Position numbers and translations under genes: made by a program
Shown: positions 19,484 to 28,391 of the stretch, in pieces
Layout: the number at the start of each line of letters is the position of its first letter
Numbering within the stretch: the first letter of the stretch is position 1
NCBI RefSeq assembly: GCF_905120345.1
Contig: NZ_CAJHOA010000005.1
Span: forward strand, 201,574-265,573
DNA length: 64,000 nt
Source of the DNA: Denitrificimonas caeni
GTDB lineage: Bacteria; Pseudomonadota; Gammaproteobacteria; Pseudomonadales; Pseudomonadaceae
Direction: 5' to 3'
Notes under the pieces: generated by a model
Databases searched by the model: none
What the model saw: only the letters and a program-made list of their open reading frames with translations
Told to the model about the DNA's origin: nothing

Positions 19484-19785
19484 TGGAGAGGGCCTTTACA
19501 GATTAGACTGAGCGGATTGTTGACCGAAAACAGTTTGGCGCGGATGTCGCAGACACCGCTGGCTGCTAAGCGGGCGCTGTGCATTGCTAAGTAACTTTGT
19601 GCTGAGGAGGCATCGCTAAATAGATAAACGCCACCTGCTTCTTGCGTGGCAGCGTTTTCAGTCCATATCTTCCAGAGCAAACCAGGCTCGGTGATGATTG
19701 ACTCCGCCAAAGGCTGCATTGCTTGGCTCATCTCTTCGCCAAAAGGCCCGTTAAACGGGAAGTCAATTTGCAGTACAGTCAGCAT
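19480..19785 (-). CDS. ydhR: YdhR-family monooxygenase-like protein
   Basis: 101 residues matching E. coli YdhR along its length: the N-terminal LQIDFPFNGPFGEEM, the PGLLWKIWTEN strand and EAGGVYLFSDASSA. The fold is a dimeric ferredoxin-like barrel of the antibiotic-monooxygenase superfamily. Three start codons lie in a row (TTG 19791, ATG 19788, ATG 19785); GGAG sits 7 nt before the last, which is chosen. Activity unproven. It is coupled to yajD. Confidence 0.88.
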   Translation of the reverse strand: MLTVLQIDFPFNGPFGEEMSQAMQPLAESIITEPGLLWKIWTENAATQEAGGVYLFSDASSAQSYLAMHSARLAASGVCDIRAKLFSVNNPLSLICKGPLQ

Positions 19786-19856
19786 CATCAAGCTCCATTA
19801 GCATTTAAGCGAATGATAGAGCTTTGCTCGATAATGCTCAAGCAGCTAAACAATGA

Positions 19857-20342
19857 TTAACCCGCTGCCGGCACAGCCTCTTTGCCAAGGGTTTCAATGG
19901 TTTGCCAGAGCCAGCTGGGTAAATCATCTGAATCGAGGCTATCGATCATGTTTTTTACCGCCAAGCCTAAATCTGTATCGCCAGCAATTTGTAAGCGGCG
20001 ACGGAAGAACAACGTATCAGGATCTTCTTGGCGGCTGGCCAGCAGTAAAAACTCACGCCAGTTACCACTGATAGTGACCTCAACTGGTGCTCGATCCTTA
20101 ATCAGTAAGCGATTTTTGCCGGGCTCTTTGCTCAAGCACCAGGATAAGTTGAGATCAGTGACCTGTAAGCGCATCCAGCGCTGCTCGAGAATTTCGAATA
20201 AGCCTTCTTGCATGGCTTTAGCAAATACCTGATTCAAACTGCGTTGTAAGGTAAAGCGTTGCAAGAAAAAAGGTACGTGCGCGGCTAAAGGTAAAACACG
20301 TTCGCCTGCTGATAATAAAAAAGGTGCAGCACGACTTAACAT
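19857..20342 (-). CDS. ubiT: UbiT, lipid-binding factor of O2-independent ubiquinone synthesis
   Basis: 161 residues, SCP2 sterol-carrier-like domain (about residues 30-140) with LQVTDLNLSW, VEVTISGNWREFLLLASRQEDPDTLFF and RRLQIAGDTDLGLAVKNM, all typical of UbiT/YhbT. UbiT is thought to carry the polyprenyl intermediate for anaerobic hydroxylations by UbiU-UbiV. It overlaps ubiV by 7 bp and is last in the operon. Confidence 0.9.
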   Translation of the reverse strand: MLSRAAPFLLSAGERVLPLAAHVPFFLQRFTLQRSLNQVFAKAMQEGLFEILEQRWMRLQVTDLNLSWCLSKEPGKNRLLIKDRAPVEVTISGNWREFLLLASRQEDPDTLFFRRRLQIAGDTDLGLAVKNMIDSLDSDDLPSWLWQTIETLGKEAVPAAG

Positions 20343-21229
20343 AACCCCGCCTCCTCAACACTGACCATACCTGGGCGACTATGCCAGTAGCCATTACAGC
20401 CTTGTACGGCTAGAGGGGCGAGCTCGCCTTGACGAACGTTATGCCAAGCGGCAATAACCTCATTCATGCCCTGCGCGCGTGGACTTAAACGGGCAATATC
20501 CACGCCTGATGCTTGCAGTGAAGGGAAGTCTGCTAGCAGATTATTGATCTCCGCTGACATAGTTTGAATGCCGTTAATCGTAAACAATGCTTGCCCTTCT
20601 TGACTGAGTAAAGGAATGCCTTCTTCATATTTAATACAGCATAGATCGCAATCATCTTTGGGACGATTCTCTGAGCGCGCGGTAAAGCAGCGAGCAGAGT
20701 ATGCGAGCGGTAAATGCCCATAAGCAAAGACTTCGACTTCAGGGCGCGCGACGCCCAGTTCGTCCAACTGGTTTAATGCGGCGGCGATTATTTTAGCTGA
20801 GCATTCAACTGGCGGCGACCAGCGCATCATTCCTGCGTCAATAAACTCAGAGAGGGTGTAGCCGTTGTATATATTGAGCGCAGGCCCGCCAACAAAGGGC
20901 ACTTTACGCTGACTTAAGTAATGCACAGCCGACATATCATTGGCTTCCACCAAAAAATCGCCGTTTTCGCACATACGTTTTAGACTCGACAGCTCTGACG
21001 CCGCTTCAACTAAAGTGAGCCCTGATAAAACCACCTGAGCGTTGCTTTGCTGTTGCATATCGCCTGCTAAACCGAGCCAGTCATCCAGTGACAGTGAGCG
21101 CCGTTTTGAACATATGGTTTCACCCAAATAAATAATATCGAGCGGTTGTTCAGCCATCTCGGCATAAAACTGCATCAGGGTGTCGCGTTCCCAGAAGAAT
21201 AAAACTGGACCTAAAGAAAGCTTCATCAT
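20336..21229 (-). CDS. ubiV: UbiV, U32-family Fe-S protein of O2-independent ubiquinone synthesis
   Basis: 297 residues from MMKLSLGPVLFFW; the frame runs on to 21313 but that overlaps ubiU and lacks homology. The four Cys expected for the [4Fe-4S] cluster are visible: GETICSKRRS near residue 39, RCFTARSENR, and DDCDLCCIKY. In E. coli UbiU and UbiV form the heterodimer that hydroxylates the quinone ring with prephenate rather than O2. AGGT lies 7 nt before the first ATG (21229), which follows the ubiU stop by 8 bp. Confidence 0.92.
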   Translation of the reverse strand: MMKLSLGPVLFFWERDTLMQFYAEMAEQPLDIIYLGETICSKRRSLSLDDWLGLAGDMQQQSNAQVVLSGLTLVEAASELSSLKRMCENGDFLVEANDMSAVHYLSQRKVPFVGGPALNIYNGYTLSEFIDAGMMRWSPPVECSAKIIAAALNQLDELGVARPEVEVFAYGHLPLAYSARCFTARSENRPKDDCDLCCIKYEEGIPLLSQEGQALFTINGIQTMSAEINNLLADFPSLQASGVDIARLSPRAQGMNEVIAAWHNVRQGELAPLAVQGCNGYWHSRPGMVSVEEAGLC

Positions 21230-21237
21230 AATTGCAC

Positions 21238-22233
21238 CTATTGCCATGCGCGGTGGTATGCACCAAGAGTGGTTTGGCTGCCTTCTGACAGCCCTGCTAA
21301 GGTTTGTCGCCAAATAGGCTCAACTTGATAACGCTCAGGGGCTTGGCGATAGCTGTCTAGAGCAGCGCGCCAAACACGTGTGACCTGCTCAACATAGGCT
21401 GGACTGCGCTGCCGACCTTCAATTTTGACTGCGCTGACGCCAATTTTTACTAACTCTGGAATTAAATCCATAGTGTCGAGACTGGTTGGTTCTTCGAGAG
21501 CATGGAAACGCTGACCGTTGACCATAAAACGACCTTTACATAGGGTCGGGTAGCCAGCTGATTCCCCTTCACTGTAACGGTCAATCAGCACATCATTTAA
21601 GCGCGAGGTCAGTTCGCCATCTTCATTGTTCCAGCGTACGGCTTTAGCAGGAGAGCAGACGCCGCAGAGATTAGGCGATTCACCTGTTAGGTAAGAGGAT
21701 AAGTGACAGCGACCTTCAGCCATGATGCATAAGCTACCAAAGGCAAAGACTTCAATCGGTACGGGGCTTTGACTGGCAACGTGTTTGACTTGCGCCAGAG
21801 ATAAGACGCGCGGTAAGACGGCGCGCTTAATATTATAACGGTCCTGGTAAAAGGCTAGAGCTGCTGCATTCGTCGCAGAACCTTGCACGGATAAGTGCAG
21901 ATTGAGTTGCGGATGATGCTTGCTAGCATAGGCTAGGACGCCAGGGTCAGCAGCAATCAATGCATTCACACCTAAGTCAGCGGCTTGATCAACAGCACGC
22001 TGCCAGCGTTGCCAGCCGTCAGGTTGCGCGTAGGTATTGACGGCAATATAAATATGAGTGTTGTGTTGGTGGGCGTAAGCGATGCCATTTTCCAGTTGCT
22101 GATCATTTAAGTTCAAACCGGCAAAATGACGAGCGTTGGTGTCATCTCGGAAGCCAACATAAACTGCATCAGCACCTTGGCGAACAGCCGCTTTAAGGGC
22201 AGGCAAGCTGCCCGCAGGACAAACCAGTTGCAT
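21238..22233 (-). CDS. ubiU: UbiU, U32-family Fe-S protein of O2-independent ubiquinone synthesis
   Basis: 331 residues from MQLVCPAGSLPALKAAVRQG. The start at 22233 has AGGAGAT 3 nt upstream; ten extra codons to 22263 are rejected. Cys ligands are visible in SLCIMAEGRCHLSS and NLCGVCSPAKA, with the U32 peptidase-family segment VSAVKIEGRQRSPAYV. First gene of ubiU-ubiV-ubiT. A likely Anr/FNR box precedes it (22322-22335), fitting a pathway needed without oxygen. Confidence 0.93.
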   Translation of the reverse strand: MQLVCPAGSLPALKAAVRQGADAVYVGFRDDTNARHFAGLNLNDQQLENGIAYAHQHNTHIYIAVNTYAQPDGWQRWQRAVDQAADLGVNALIAADPGVLAYASKHHPQLNLHLSVQGSATNAAALAFYQDRYNIKRAVLPRVLSLAQVKHVASQSPVPIEVFAFGSLCIMAEGRCHLSSYLTGESPNLCGVCSPAKAVRWNNEDGELTSRLNDVLIDRYSEGESAGYPTLCKGRFMVNGQRFHALEEPTSLDTMDLIPELVKIGVSAVKIEGRQRSPAYVEQVTRVWRAALDSYRQAPERYQVEPIWRQTLAGLSEGSQTTLGAYHRAWQ

Positions 22234-22293
22234 GTGATCTCCTACATTTGGGTATGGGCGCATCTGGGCGCTAGATCCATTTTTAACTCGCTT

Positions 22294-22335
22294 AATCTAA
22301 GCGGATTACCCTGTGGAGGCCTTGACAGAGATCAA
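22294..22335 (-). promoter_or_regulatory. Anr/FNR-type promoter of ubiUVT
   Basis: On the minus strand TTGAT-CTCT-GTCAA (22335-22322) matches the Anr/FNR site TTGAT-N4-ATCAA at nine of ten positions. A TAGATT -10-like hexamer (22299-22294) lies where a class II site centred at -41.5 would put it, about 60 bp before the ubiU ATG. The leader also holds a CGCTTA/TAAGCG inverted repeat. Confidence 0.65.
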
Positions 22336-22527
22336 TTGCACTACTGAGGAGGGCTGCTTCTGAGACTCGATGGCTTATAATTAAGCATGAAACAGAGTCG
22401 GGCGTTGCTAGACAGAACAAGCAGGCGCGGTGAGGTGAAATAGAATTGTAAACTATCGATAAGCTGACACTCCGTCGGTTTGACGGAGTGTGCAGAGGTT
22501 TGCAGGATAGACTCTAGAGCAGAAGGC

Positions 22528-23469
22528 TTAGCGTAAAATCTCGCGCTCAGTATCTAAAGAGTACGGCAGCTCAAGAGGCTCAAGCAGCGTTTTCTCATCG
22601 CCGTCCAAATAGATACGACCGTCTCCAACTGCATCATTGAGTGCGGTCGCTAATAATTCAACGCCATACTCGCTGCGCGCCGCACTGACCACTTCACCGA
22701 CTGCACTGGAATGAACCGGTGATAATAATGGCGTGCCTGCGACTGGTATTTCTTTGCTGGCTAGCTGGAAGCGGTACATGTGGCGTTTTAATTTGCCGAG
22801 ATATTGCATGCGTGCCACGATTTCTTGACCGGTGTAGCAGCCTTTTTTAAAGCTCACTGCATCTAAGGCCGGTAAATTCAGCATTTGCGGAATAAATTGT
22901 TCGCGGGTGGGCATACTAACATGGCCAATACCACTGCGTATTTGCTCTAGCAACCAAGTATTTAGCGGCGCTTCTGGCAGAAGATTGAGTAAGCGTTTAC
23001 GCAGGCATGAACCGTCATCAGCACTGCCCCATAGCTCGGTCAAATGCTCAGAGATACGAATAGCGATCATCTGGTTGTGATGTACCGTGCTGTTGATTTC
23101 GCGGGGTAGATCAATGCCTAGCGCCTGCAGTGCCGCATCACCTTGGTATAAACCAAAGCGACTCCAGAGCGCGCTATCATCAGTGAGCTTGGATTTAGAA
23201 AATACAGCGTACTTTTGTAGTTCGGCCAGTTGTGCGACTAAAATATCGTGATCCATCGCCAATAAATAGCCGTCATTCTCTAAAAGCACACGAAAACTTG
23301 ATAACATGCGCCCCTTCGGCGTACAGCGTGCACCTAAACTACTGCGTTCATCGCTAACGTAGCCAAGGTTGCAGGTGATTTGCCCTTGTAGGAAAGATTT
23401 AGCGTCTGTGCCGCGTACGGCTAAAACGCCTTCGTGAGTTAACGGGGTAAAACTTGCACAATCAGTCAT
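22528..23469 (-). CDS. ygfZ: folate-dependent Fe-S/tRNA modification factor YgfZ
   Basis: 313 residues of the GcvT-like fold, with the family signature KGCYTGQEIVARMQYLGKLKR (residues about 202-222; the Cys is the conserved one) and N-terminal VLAVRGTDAKSFLQGQITCNL. YgfZ acts with folate in repair or assembly of certain Fe-S enzymes such as MiaB. It is divergent from sdhE, the usual pseudomonad order. Confidence 0.93.
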   Translation of the reverse strand: MTDCASFTPLTHEGVLAVRGTDAKSFLQGQITCNLGYVSDERSSLGARCTPKGRMLSSFRVLLENDGYLLAMDHDILVAQLAELQKYAVFSKSKLTDDSALWSRFGLYQGDAALQALGIDLPREINSTVHHNQMIAIRISEHLTELWGSADDGSCLRKRLLNLLPEAPLNTWLLEQIRSGIGHVSMPTREQFIPQMLNLPALDAVSFKKGCYTGQEIVARMQYLGKLKRHMYRFQLASKEIPVAGTPLLSPVHSSAVGEVVSAARSEYGVELLATALNDAVGDGRIYLDGDEKTLLEPLELPYSLDTEREILR

Positions 23470-23589
23470 GACTGTCTCGCTTGTGAATAATGCATGCGCC
23501 TATCATAGAGGGCTAAAAGCATCTTGTCAGCGTATGCGACTTTGTTTAAATCTGTCTTATACTGAATTTACTATCTTTAGGAGTGTGTC

Positions 23590-23844
23590 ATGTCTATCGA
23601 AACTGAAGTGAAACGTCTCTATTGGCACAGTCGTAGGGGTATGTGGGAGCTGGATCAGCTGTTGGTGCCTTTTGTTGAAGAGCGGTATTTAAAGCTCGAT
23701 GAAGCCGATCGTGAGCGTTATCGTTTATTGCTCGATTGCGAAGATCAGGATATTTTTGGTTGGTGTATGCGTCGTGCTGAGCCGGATAATGCTGATTTAA
23801 AGCGTATTATTGATTTGGTTTTGGAACATGCAAAGCCTAAGTAA
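23590..23844 (+). CDS. sdhE: FAD assembly factor SdhE
   Basis: 84 residues with the RGMxELD signature as SRRGMWELDQLL (residues 15-26), the site that promotes covalent FAD attachment to SdhA. Full length for the family. TAGGAGTG precedes the ATG. The next gene overlaps its end by 17 bp. Confidence 0.94.
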   Translation: MSIETEVKRLYWHSRRGMWELDQLLVPFVEERYLKLDEADRERYRLLLDCEDQDIFGWCMRRAEPDNADLKRIIDLVLEHAKPK

Positions 23845-24286
23845 GCAAACTTTTCGCTGTTTTTGGCAGCCTTCCCTAAGGCTGTCACAGGCAGTGGTAG
23901 TGATATTGCTGCTGGCTGAGCTGGCCGTTGTATTGGCAGCGATTGCTTGGCTTTTAAAACTCAGTTTACTGTTGTTGCTGACTCTACAAATAGTTCAGCA
24001 GTGGCTGCAAATGCGTGATTATCAGCAGCCATCTTTGCGCAGTGGTGTGCGTCATAACGCTACTCAAGGGTGGCAGTTATGGAACGCCCAGCATGGCTGG
24101 CGCTCTGTGCAGCTGCGCGCCGACAGTATGGCAATACCTGCGCTGATTTTATTACGCTACAGATATGCCCATCAATGGTTTTATCGCAGTGCGTTGATTC
24201 CCGCTGATAGCTTGCCGCAGGACAGTCATCGCCGCCTGCGGGTGCGTTTAAAATTCAGTCGTCAGCTTTGGCGCGCGATAAAATAG
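23828..24286 (+). CDS. CptA/YgfX-family membrane protein
   Basis: 152 residues from [16 protein letters not shown]. Two close membrane segments (about residues 18-50) are followed by a cytoplasmic domain with [35 protein letters not shown], as in YgfX. In E. coli the sdhE-ygfX pair was proposed as a toxin-antitoxin (CptBA); that role is disputed, and membrane linkage to SdhE function is the alternative. The start at 23828 overlaps sdhE. Its 3' end overlaps convergent nadB by 32 bp. Confidence 0.8.
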   Translation: MQSLSKQTFRCFWQPSLRLSQAVVVILLLAELAVVLAAIAWLLKLSLLLLLTLQIVQQWLQMRDYQQPSLRSGVRHNATQGWQLWNAQHGWRSVQLRADSMAIPALILLRYRYAHQWFYRSALIPADSLPQDSHRRLRVRLKFSRQLWRAIK

Positions 24287-25871
24287 TGTTTTGAGCAGGG
24301 TCTCTCAGCTCTGGGTAGTCAAGCGTGTAATGCAAACCACGGCTTTCTTTACGCTGCATGGCCGAGCGAATAATCAAATCAGCGACTAAAGCTAAGTTAC
24401 GCAGCTCAATTAAGTCACGACTGACACGGTAATTGCTATAGAACTCATTAATTTCATAACGCAGTAAACGCACGCGATGCAGAGCGCGTAGCAGACGTTT
24501 ATCAGTACGCACAATGCCGACGTAGTCCCACATAAAACGTCTGAGCTCATCCCAGTTATGGGTAATAATGACATCTTCATCTGAGTCTGTGACTAAGCTG
24601 GCATCCCAATGTGGCAATTGCTCAGGCGCGCTGACTTGCGCATCGTTTCGCGTAATATCTTCAGCCGCTGAGCGACCATAGACAAAGCATTCTAGCAATG
24701 AGTTGCTGGCCATGCGGTTCGCACCATGCAGTCCGGTAAAACTGGTTTCACCAATGGCATAGAGGTTGGCAAGGTCGGTATGGCCATGTTTGTCCACTAC
24801 GACACCGCCGCAGGTGTAGTGAGCTGCGGGCACCACTGGGATCGGCTCTTTAGTGATATCAATCCCAAAGGTCAGGCAACGCTCATAGACAGTGGGGAAG
24901 TGCTCTTGAATAAACTCAGCTGACTGGTGGCTGATGTCTAAATATACACATTCAATGCCCAGACGCTTCATTTCATGGTCAATGGCGCGCGCCACTATAT
25001 CGCGAGGTGCCAGCTCTTCGCGGCTGTCAAATCGCGCCATAAAGCGCTCGCCGTTGGGTAGCTTTAAATGGGCACCTTCACCACGTAAGGCTTCGGTAAT
25101 TAAAAAGTTTTTTGCTTGTGGATGGTACAGGCAGGTGGGATGGAATTGATTGAACTCTAAATTGCCTACGCTGCAACCTGCACGCCATGCCATAGCGACG
25201 CCGTCACCGCAGGCGCTGTCTGGGTTACTGGTATATAAGTACACCTTGGCTGCGCCACCTGTGGCCAGTACGACAAAGCGCGCCGCATAGGTATCCACCT
25301 CATCAGTGGTGCGATTCAGTACATAAGCACCTAAACAGACATTGTCTTGATGACCTAACTTGTTAGCAGTAATTAAATCAACCGCTACTTGTTGCTCGAT
25401 CAAGTCAATATTACTTTGCTGGCGCGCCTTGGCTAATAAAGTTGTGAAAATTGCCGCGCCAGTGGCATCCGCTGCATGAATGATGCGTCTGTGGCTGTGA
25501 CCGCCTTCACGCGTCAGGTGATAGTCAAAGCTTGTTCCGTCCGCACTGCCTGAGTCATTACGAGTGAAGGGCACACCTTGCTCAATCAGCCAGTCAATAG
25601 CGCTGCGGCTATTCTCTACTGTAAAGCGCACAGCCTCTTCATTGCATAAACCGGCACCGGCAATCAGGGTGTCTTGCACGTGAGACTCAATCGTATCACT
25701 GTCATCGAGTACGCCAGCAACACCGCCTTGAGCCCAGTAAGTCGAACCGCTGGATAGATCGCCTTTGCTGAGCACGGCAATACGTAAATGCTGCGGAAGA
25801 GTTAAAGCGGTGGTTAAACCTGCGGCACCGCTGCCGATAATTAGAACGTCATATTGGTAGTAATGGCTCAT
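24255..25871 (-). CDS. nadB: L-aspartate oxidase
   Basis: 538 residues. FAD-binding N-terminus [20 protein letters not shown], the [13 protein letters not shown] motif, [13 protein letters not shown] and the late [21 protein letters not shown] (last two in the FAD/active site region). It oxidises aspartate to iminoaspartate for NAD synthesis and can use fumarate as acceptor. The start at 25871 (MSHYYQYDV) fits homologues. It converges on cptA with overlapping ends. Confidence 0.96.
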   Translation of the reverse strand: MSHYYQYDVLIIGSGAAGLTTALTLPQHLRIAVLSKGDLSSGSTYWAQGGVAGVLDDSDTIESHVQDTLIAGAGLCNEEAVRFTVENSRSAIDWLIEQGVPFTRNDSGSADGTSFDYHLTREGGHSHRRIIHAADATGAAIFTTLLAKARQQSNIDLIEQQVAVDLITANKLGHQDNVCLGAYVLNRTTDEVDTYAARFVVLATGGAAKVYLYTSNPDSACGDGVAMAWRAGCSVGNLEFNQFHPTCLYHPQAKNFLITEALRGEGAHLKLPNGERFMARFDSREELAPRDIVARAIDHEMKRLGIECVYLDISHQSAEFIQEHFPTVYERCLTFGIDITKEPIPVVPAAHYTCGGVVVDKHGHTDLANLYAIGETSFTGLHGANRMASNSLLECFVYGRSAAEDITRNDAQVSAPEQLPHWDASLVTDSDEDVIITHNWDELRRFMWDYVGIVRTDKRLLRALHRVRLLRYEINEFYSNYRVSRDLIELRNLALVADLIIRSAMQRKESRGLHYTLDYPELRDPAQNTILSRAKADD

Positions 25872-25942
25872 TAGGGTGATCCGCTGCAAAGACGCTGGCT
25901 AGTATAACGCCGGATGGCTTTGTAAAATACTTACAAATGCTG

Positions 25943-25971
25943 GGAACTTTTCGATGAAGAGATGGCTCAAT
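25943..25971 (+). promoter_or_regulatory. AlgU/sigma-E-type promoter of algU
   Basis: GGAACTT (25943-25949), a 17-bp spacer and TCAAT (25967-25971) match the AlgU/RpoE consensus (GAACTT-N16/17-TCnnA). It predicts autoregulation of the algU operon, about 190 bp before the ATG. A TTTGTAA-N5-TTACAAA inverted repeat (25919-25937) lies just upstream and may be an activator site. Confidence 0.75.
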
Positions 25972-26105
25972 AATGGCATATGTCATTAAGCCGCGCGTAA
26001 ATAACAGAGAAGCGTTACAGTAGAATATAAGGTTGGGTGCGTCTGTGGTGAGTCTTCTTTTGATACCAGATGCTTTACTGTCAATGTTTAATGCGGAGAA
26101 CGAGT

Positions 26106-26171
26106 ATGACGCAGACTGAATGTGTTATGAAATGTGATATTGCGAAGTGGCAGGTTGGGGACTATGCATGA
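26106..26171 (+). CDS. possible 21-residue leader peptide coupled to algU
   Basis: A reading frame MTQTECVMKCDIAKWQVGDYA starts with ATG at 26106, with GGAG 7 nt upstream, a better ribosome site than that of algU itself. Its TGA (26169-26171) overlaps the algU ATG (26168-26170) as ATGA, the geometry of translational coupling. E. coli rpoE has a comparable coupled leader, rseD. No sequence similarity is claimed; expression is inferred from the start site and overlap alone. Confidence 0.45.
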   Translation: MTQTECVMKCDIAKWQVGDYA

Positions 26172-26746
26172 CGCCGGATGATGATCAGCAGCTGGTAAAG
26201 CGCGTTCAAAGTGGTGATAAACGCGCTTTTGACTTATTAGTATTAAAGTACCAGCATCGGATTTTAGGCTTAGTTGTGCGATTTGTGCACGATCCGCATG
26301 AGGCTCAAGATGTCACTCAAGAAGCGTTTATCAAGGCCTACCGCGCTTTGGCAAACTTTCGTGGCGATAGTGCTTTTTATACGTGGTTGTATCGTATTGC
26401 GATTAATACAGCGAAAAATTATCTGGTCTCACGTAATCGTCGTCCACCCAGTAGTGATGTCGATTCAGGTGATGCGGAGTTTTATGATGGCGACCATGCT
26501 TTAAAAGATATGGCTTCCCCAGAGCGCCTGATGCTACGCGATGAGATTGATGCAACGGTGCAGAAAAGTATTAAGCAATTACCAGAGGATTTACGTTGTG
26601 CGCTAACTTTACGTGAATTTGATGGTCTCAGTTATGAGGACATTGCAACAGTGATGCAGTGCCCCGTAGGTACAGTGCGTTCGCGCATTTTTCGAGCACG
26701 TGAGGCTGTTGATAAAGCCTTACGGCCCCTGCTGCAAGACGCCTAG
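26168..26746 (+). CDS. algU: ECF sigma factor AlgU (RpoE type)
   Basis: 192 residues, near identical in layout to P. aeruginosa AlgU: region 2 DLLVLKYQHRILGLVVRFVHD and EAFIKAYRALANFRGDSAFYTWLYRIA (split), and region 4 LTLREFDGLSYEDIATVMQCPVGTVRSRIFRARE. It directs envelope-stress and alginate genes and is held by MucA at the membrane. The start at 26168 is preferred over upstream codons by homology and a GGGGA site. First gene of algU-mucABCD. Confidence 0.97.
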   Translation: MTPDDDQQLVKRVQSGDKRAFDLLVLKYQHRILGLVVRFVHDPHEAQDVTQEAFIKAYRALANFRGDSAFYTWLYRIAINTAKNYLVSRNRRPPSSDVDSGDAEFYDGDHALKDMASPERLMLRDEIDATVQKSIKQLPEDLRCALTLREFDGLSYEDIATVMQCPVGTVRSRIFRAREAVDKALRPLLQDA

Positions 26747-26780
26747 TAGTGCGCAACGCATGCCAAGAGAGGAAGCTAAA

Positions 26781-27401
26781 ATGAGTCAACACATCCTTAA
26801 CCAGTCGCTCTCAGCACTTATTGATAATGAGGCTGAAGAGTTGGAGTTGCGTCGAGTACTGAATGCCAGCAACGATCCAGAGTTGCGCGCTACTTGGTCA
26901 CGGTATCAAATTGCTCGTGCAGCGATGCATAACGAACCCTTCAGTGCACAAATCGATTTGTCTGCGAGCATTATGGCGGCGATTGACGCCGAGCCTGCAC
27001 TTGTTGCTGAGCAAACAAATCATCAAGTGGATATTGTCGCGCAACCTGCTAAAGAACGCACGATGCCTTGGTTGGGTCGCTTAGCGGTGGCCGCTTCGGT
27101 CACTCTCGCAGTCTTAGGCGGTGTACGTTTTTACAATCAAGACACTGTGCAACAAGATGCGATGCTGGTGCAAAGCGAGCAACGACTGCCGGCAACCAAT
27201 CAATCACAAAGCCCTGTGGTCTTAGCCAGTTACGGTACGCAAAGCGCACCGGTTGCAACGGCGCAAACAGCTTCTGAGCAAGATTTATGGTATGAGCGAC
27301 GTGTGCCTAGCTATTTACGTCAACATGCTCAGCAAACCAGTGTTAATCAAGCTGAGGCGAGTCTTCCTTATGCACGAGCTGCAAGTCTAGAAGGTCAATA
27401 A
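26781..27401 (+). CDS. mucA: anti-sigma factor MucA
   Basis: 206 residues. The N-terminal AlgU-binding domain begins SLSALIDNEAEELELRRVL; one membrane segment PWLGRLAVAASVTLAVLGGV (about residues 96-115) separates it from a periplasmic tail rich in Gln and Ser. Regulated proteolysis of MucA frees AlgU. The reading frame is intact, without the truncations typical of mucoid isolates. GAGAGGAAG precedes the ATG. Confidence 0.96.
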   Translation: MSQHILNQSLSALIDNEAEELELRRVLNASNDPELRATWSRYQIARAAMHNEPFSAQIDLSASIMAAIDAEPALVAEQTNHQVDIVAQPAKERTMPWLGRLAVAASVTLAVLGGVRFYNQDTVQQDAMLVQSEQRLPATNQSQSPVVLASYGTQSAPVATAQTASEQDLWYERRVPSYLRQHAQQTSVNQAEASLPYARAASLEGQ

Positions 27402-27404
27402 GGG

Positions 27405-28391
27405 ATGCCAGTAAAAGCCTTTTGTTCGGGTATTGCGCTGTGTATGACACTAACCAGTAGTGCCTATGCTGCGCAATCAGCCCCTGCCGAGCAGTGGTTA
27501 CAACGCTTACAAAGTGCAGATGCGGTGCAAGGCTATCAAGGTACTTTTGTTTATGAACGTAAGGGTGCATTTTCGACTCATCAGATTTGGCGACAGGTCA
27601 ATGCACAAGGGCAATTGCTTGAACGTTTTTTACAACTGAACGGACCCGCGCATGAAGTGGTGCGCATTGATAAGCGTGTCACCTGTGTCAGTCCAACACT
27701 GGCTGGTGAGTTGCCTGTGGTTGATATTTGGCCGGTCTCATTGGTGAAACCGCAAGACCTGCAGCAGTGGTATGACGTGCATGAGCTCGGTGAATCTAGA
27801 GTTGCCGGTCATATAGCACGCGTTTTGTTGTTTTCTCCGCGTGATCAGCATCGTTATGCCGTTGAGTTGCATATCGACCAAGCCACGGCAATTCCGTTGA
27901 AAACACTGTTGCTCAATGATCAGGGACAGCTTCTTGAGCGTTTAGAGTTTGTGCAGTTTCAGGCTTCCCCTAGTCAGACACTCACTACTGCTGAGCACGT
28001 TATAGTGACACCGAGTGCCGAGTGTTTGCCCATCACTGATGCCAATCAACTTGATGCTGACGAGGTTAGCGTGGATTGGGCTGTAGACTGGACGCCACCC
28101 GGTTTTGTCTTGCTTAAAAGTTTTTATAAACAACCGTCAGGCACTACCAGTGGCGTGCTGAGTCAGGTGTACTCTGATGGTTTAGCAAGTTTCTCAGTGT
28201 TTTTTGAAAACATAGATAACCTCGACGTTGAGGGTGGACGTCGTCAGTTAGGCCCTACTGCAGTGGTATCAAGAAAAATAGAGCAAGGTGCTAAAACCGT
28301 AATGGTGACTGTGATTGGCGAAATTCCGTTAGGTAGTGCTGAGCGAATTGCGCTGTCGATGCAGGCCGAGCAGGAACACGCTGATGATTGA
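27405..28391 (+). CDS. mucB: sigma-factor regulator MucB (RseB family)
   Basis: 328 residues with a signal peptide (ending TSSAYA). An LolA-like N-terminal domain starts at YQGTFVYERKGAFSTHQIW, followed by a C-terminal domain with PPGFVLLKSF and VSVFFENID. MucB binds the periplasmic part of MucA and protects it from AlgW-type cleavage, and senses envelope lipids. It starts 3 bp after mucA. Confidence 0.95.
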   Translation: MPVKAFCSGIALCMTLTSSAYAAQSAPAEQWLQRLQSADAVQGYQGTFVYERKGAFSTHQIWRQVNAQGQLLERFLQLNGPAHEVVRIDKRVTCVSPTLAGELPVVDIWPVSLVKPQDLQQWYDVHELGESRVAGHIARVLLFSPRDQHRYAVELHIDQATAIPLKTLLLNDQGQLLERLEFVQFQASPSQTLTTAEHVIVTPSAECLPITDANQLDADEVSVDWAVDWTPPGFVLLKSFYKQPSGTTSGVLSQVYSDGLASFSVFFENIDNLDVEGGRRQLGPTAVVSRKIEQGAKTVMVTVIGEIPLGSAERIALSMQAEQEHADD

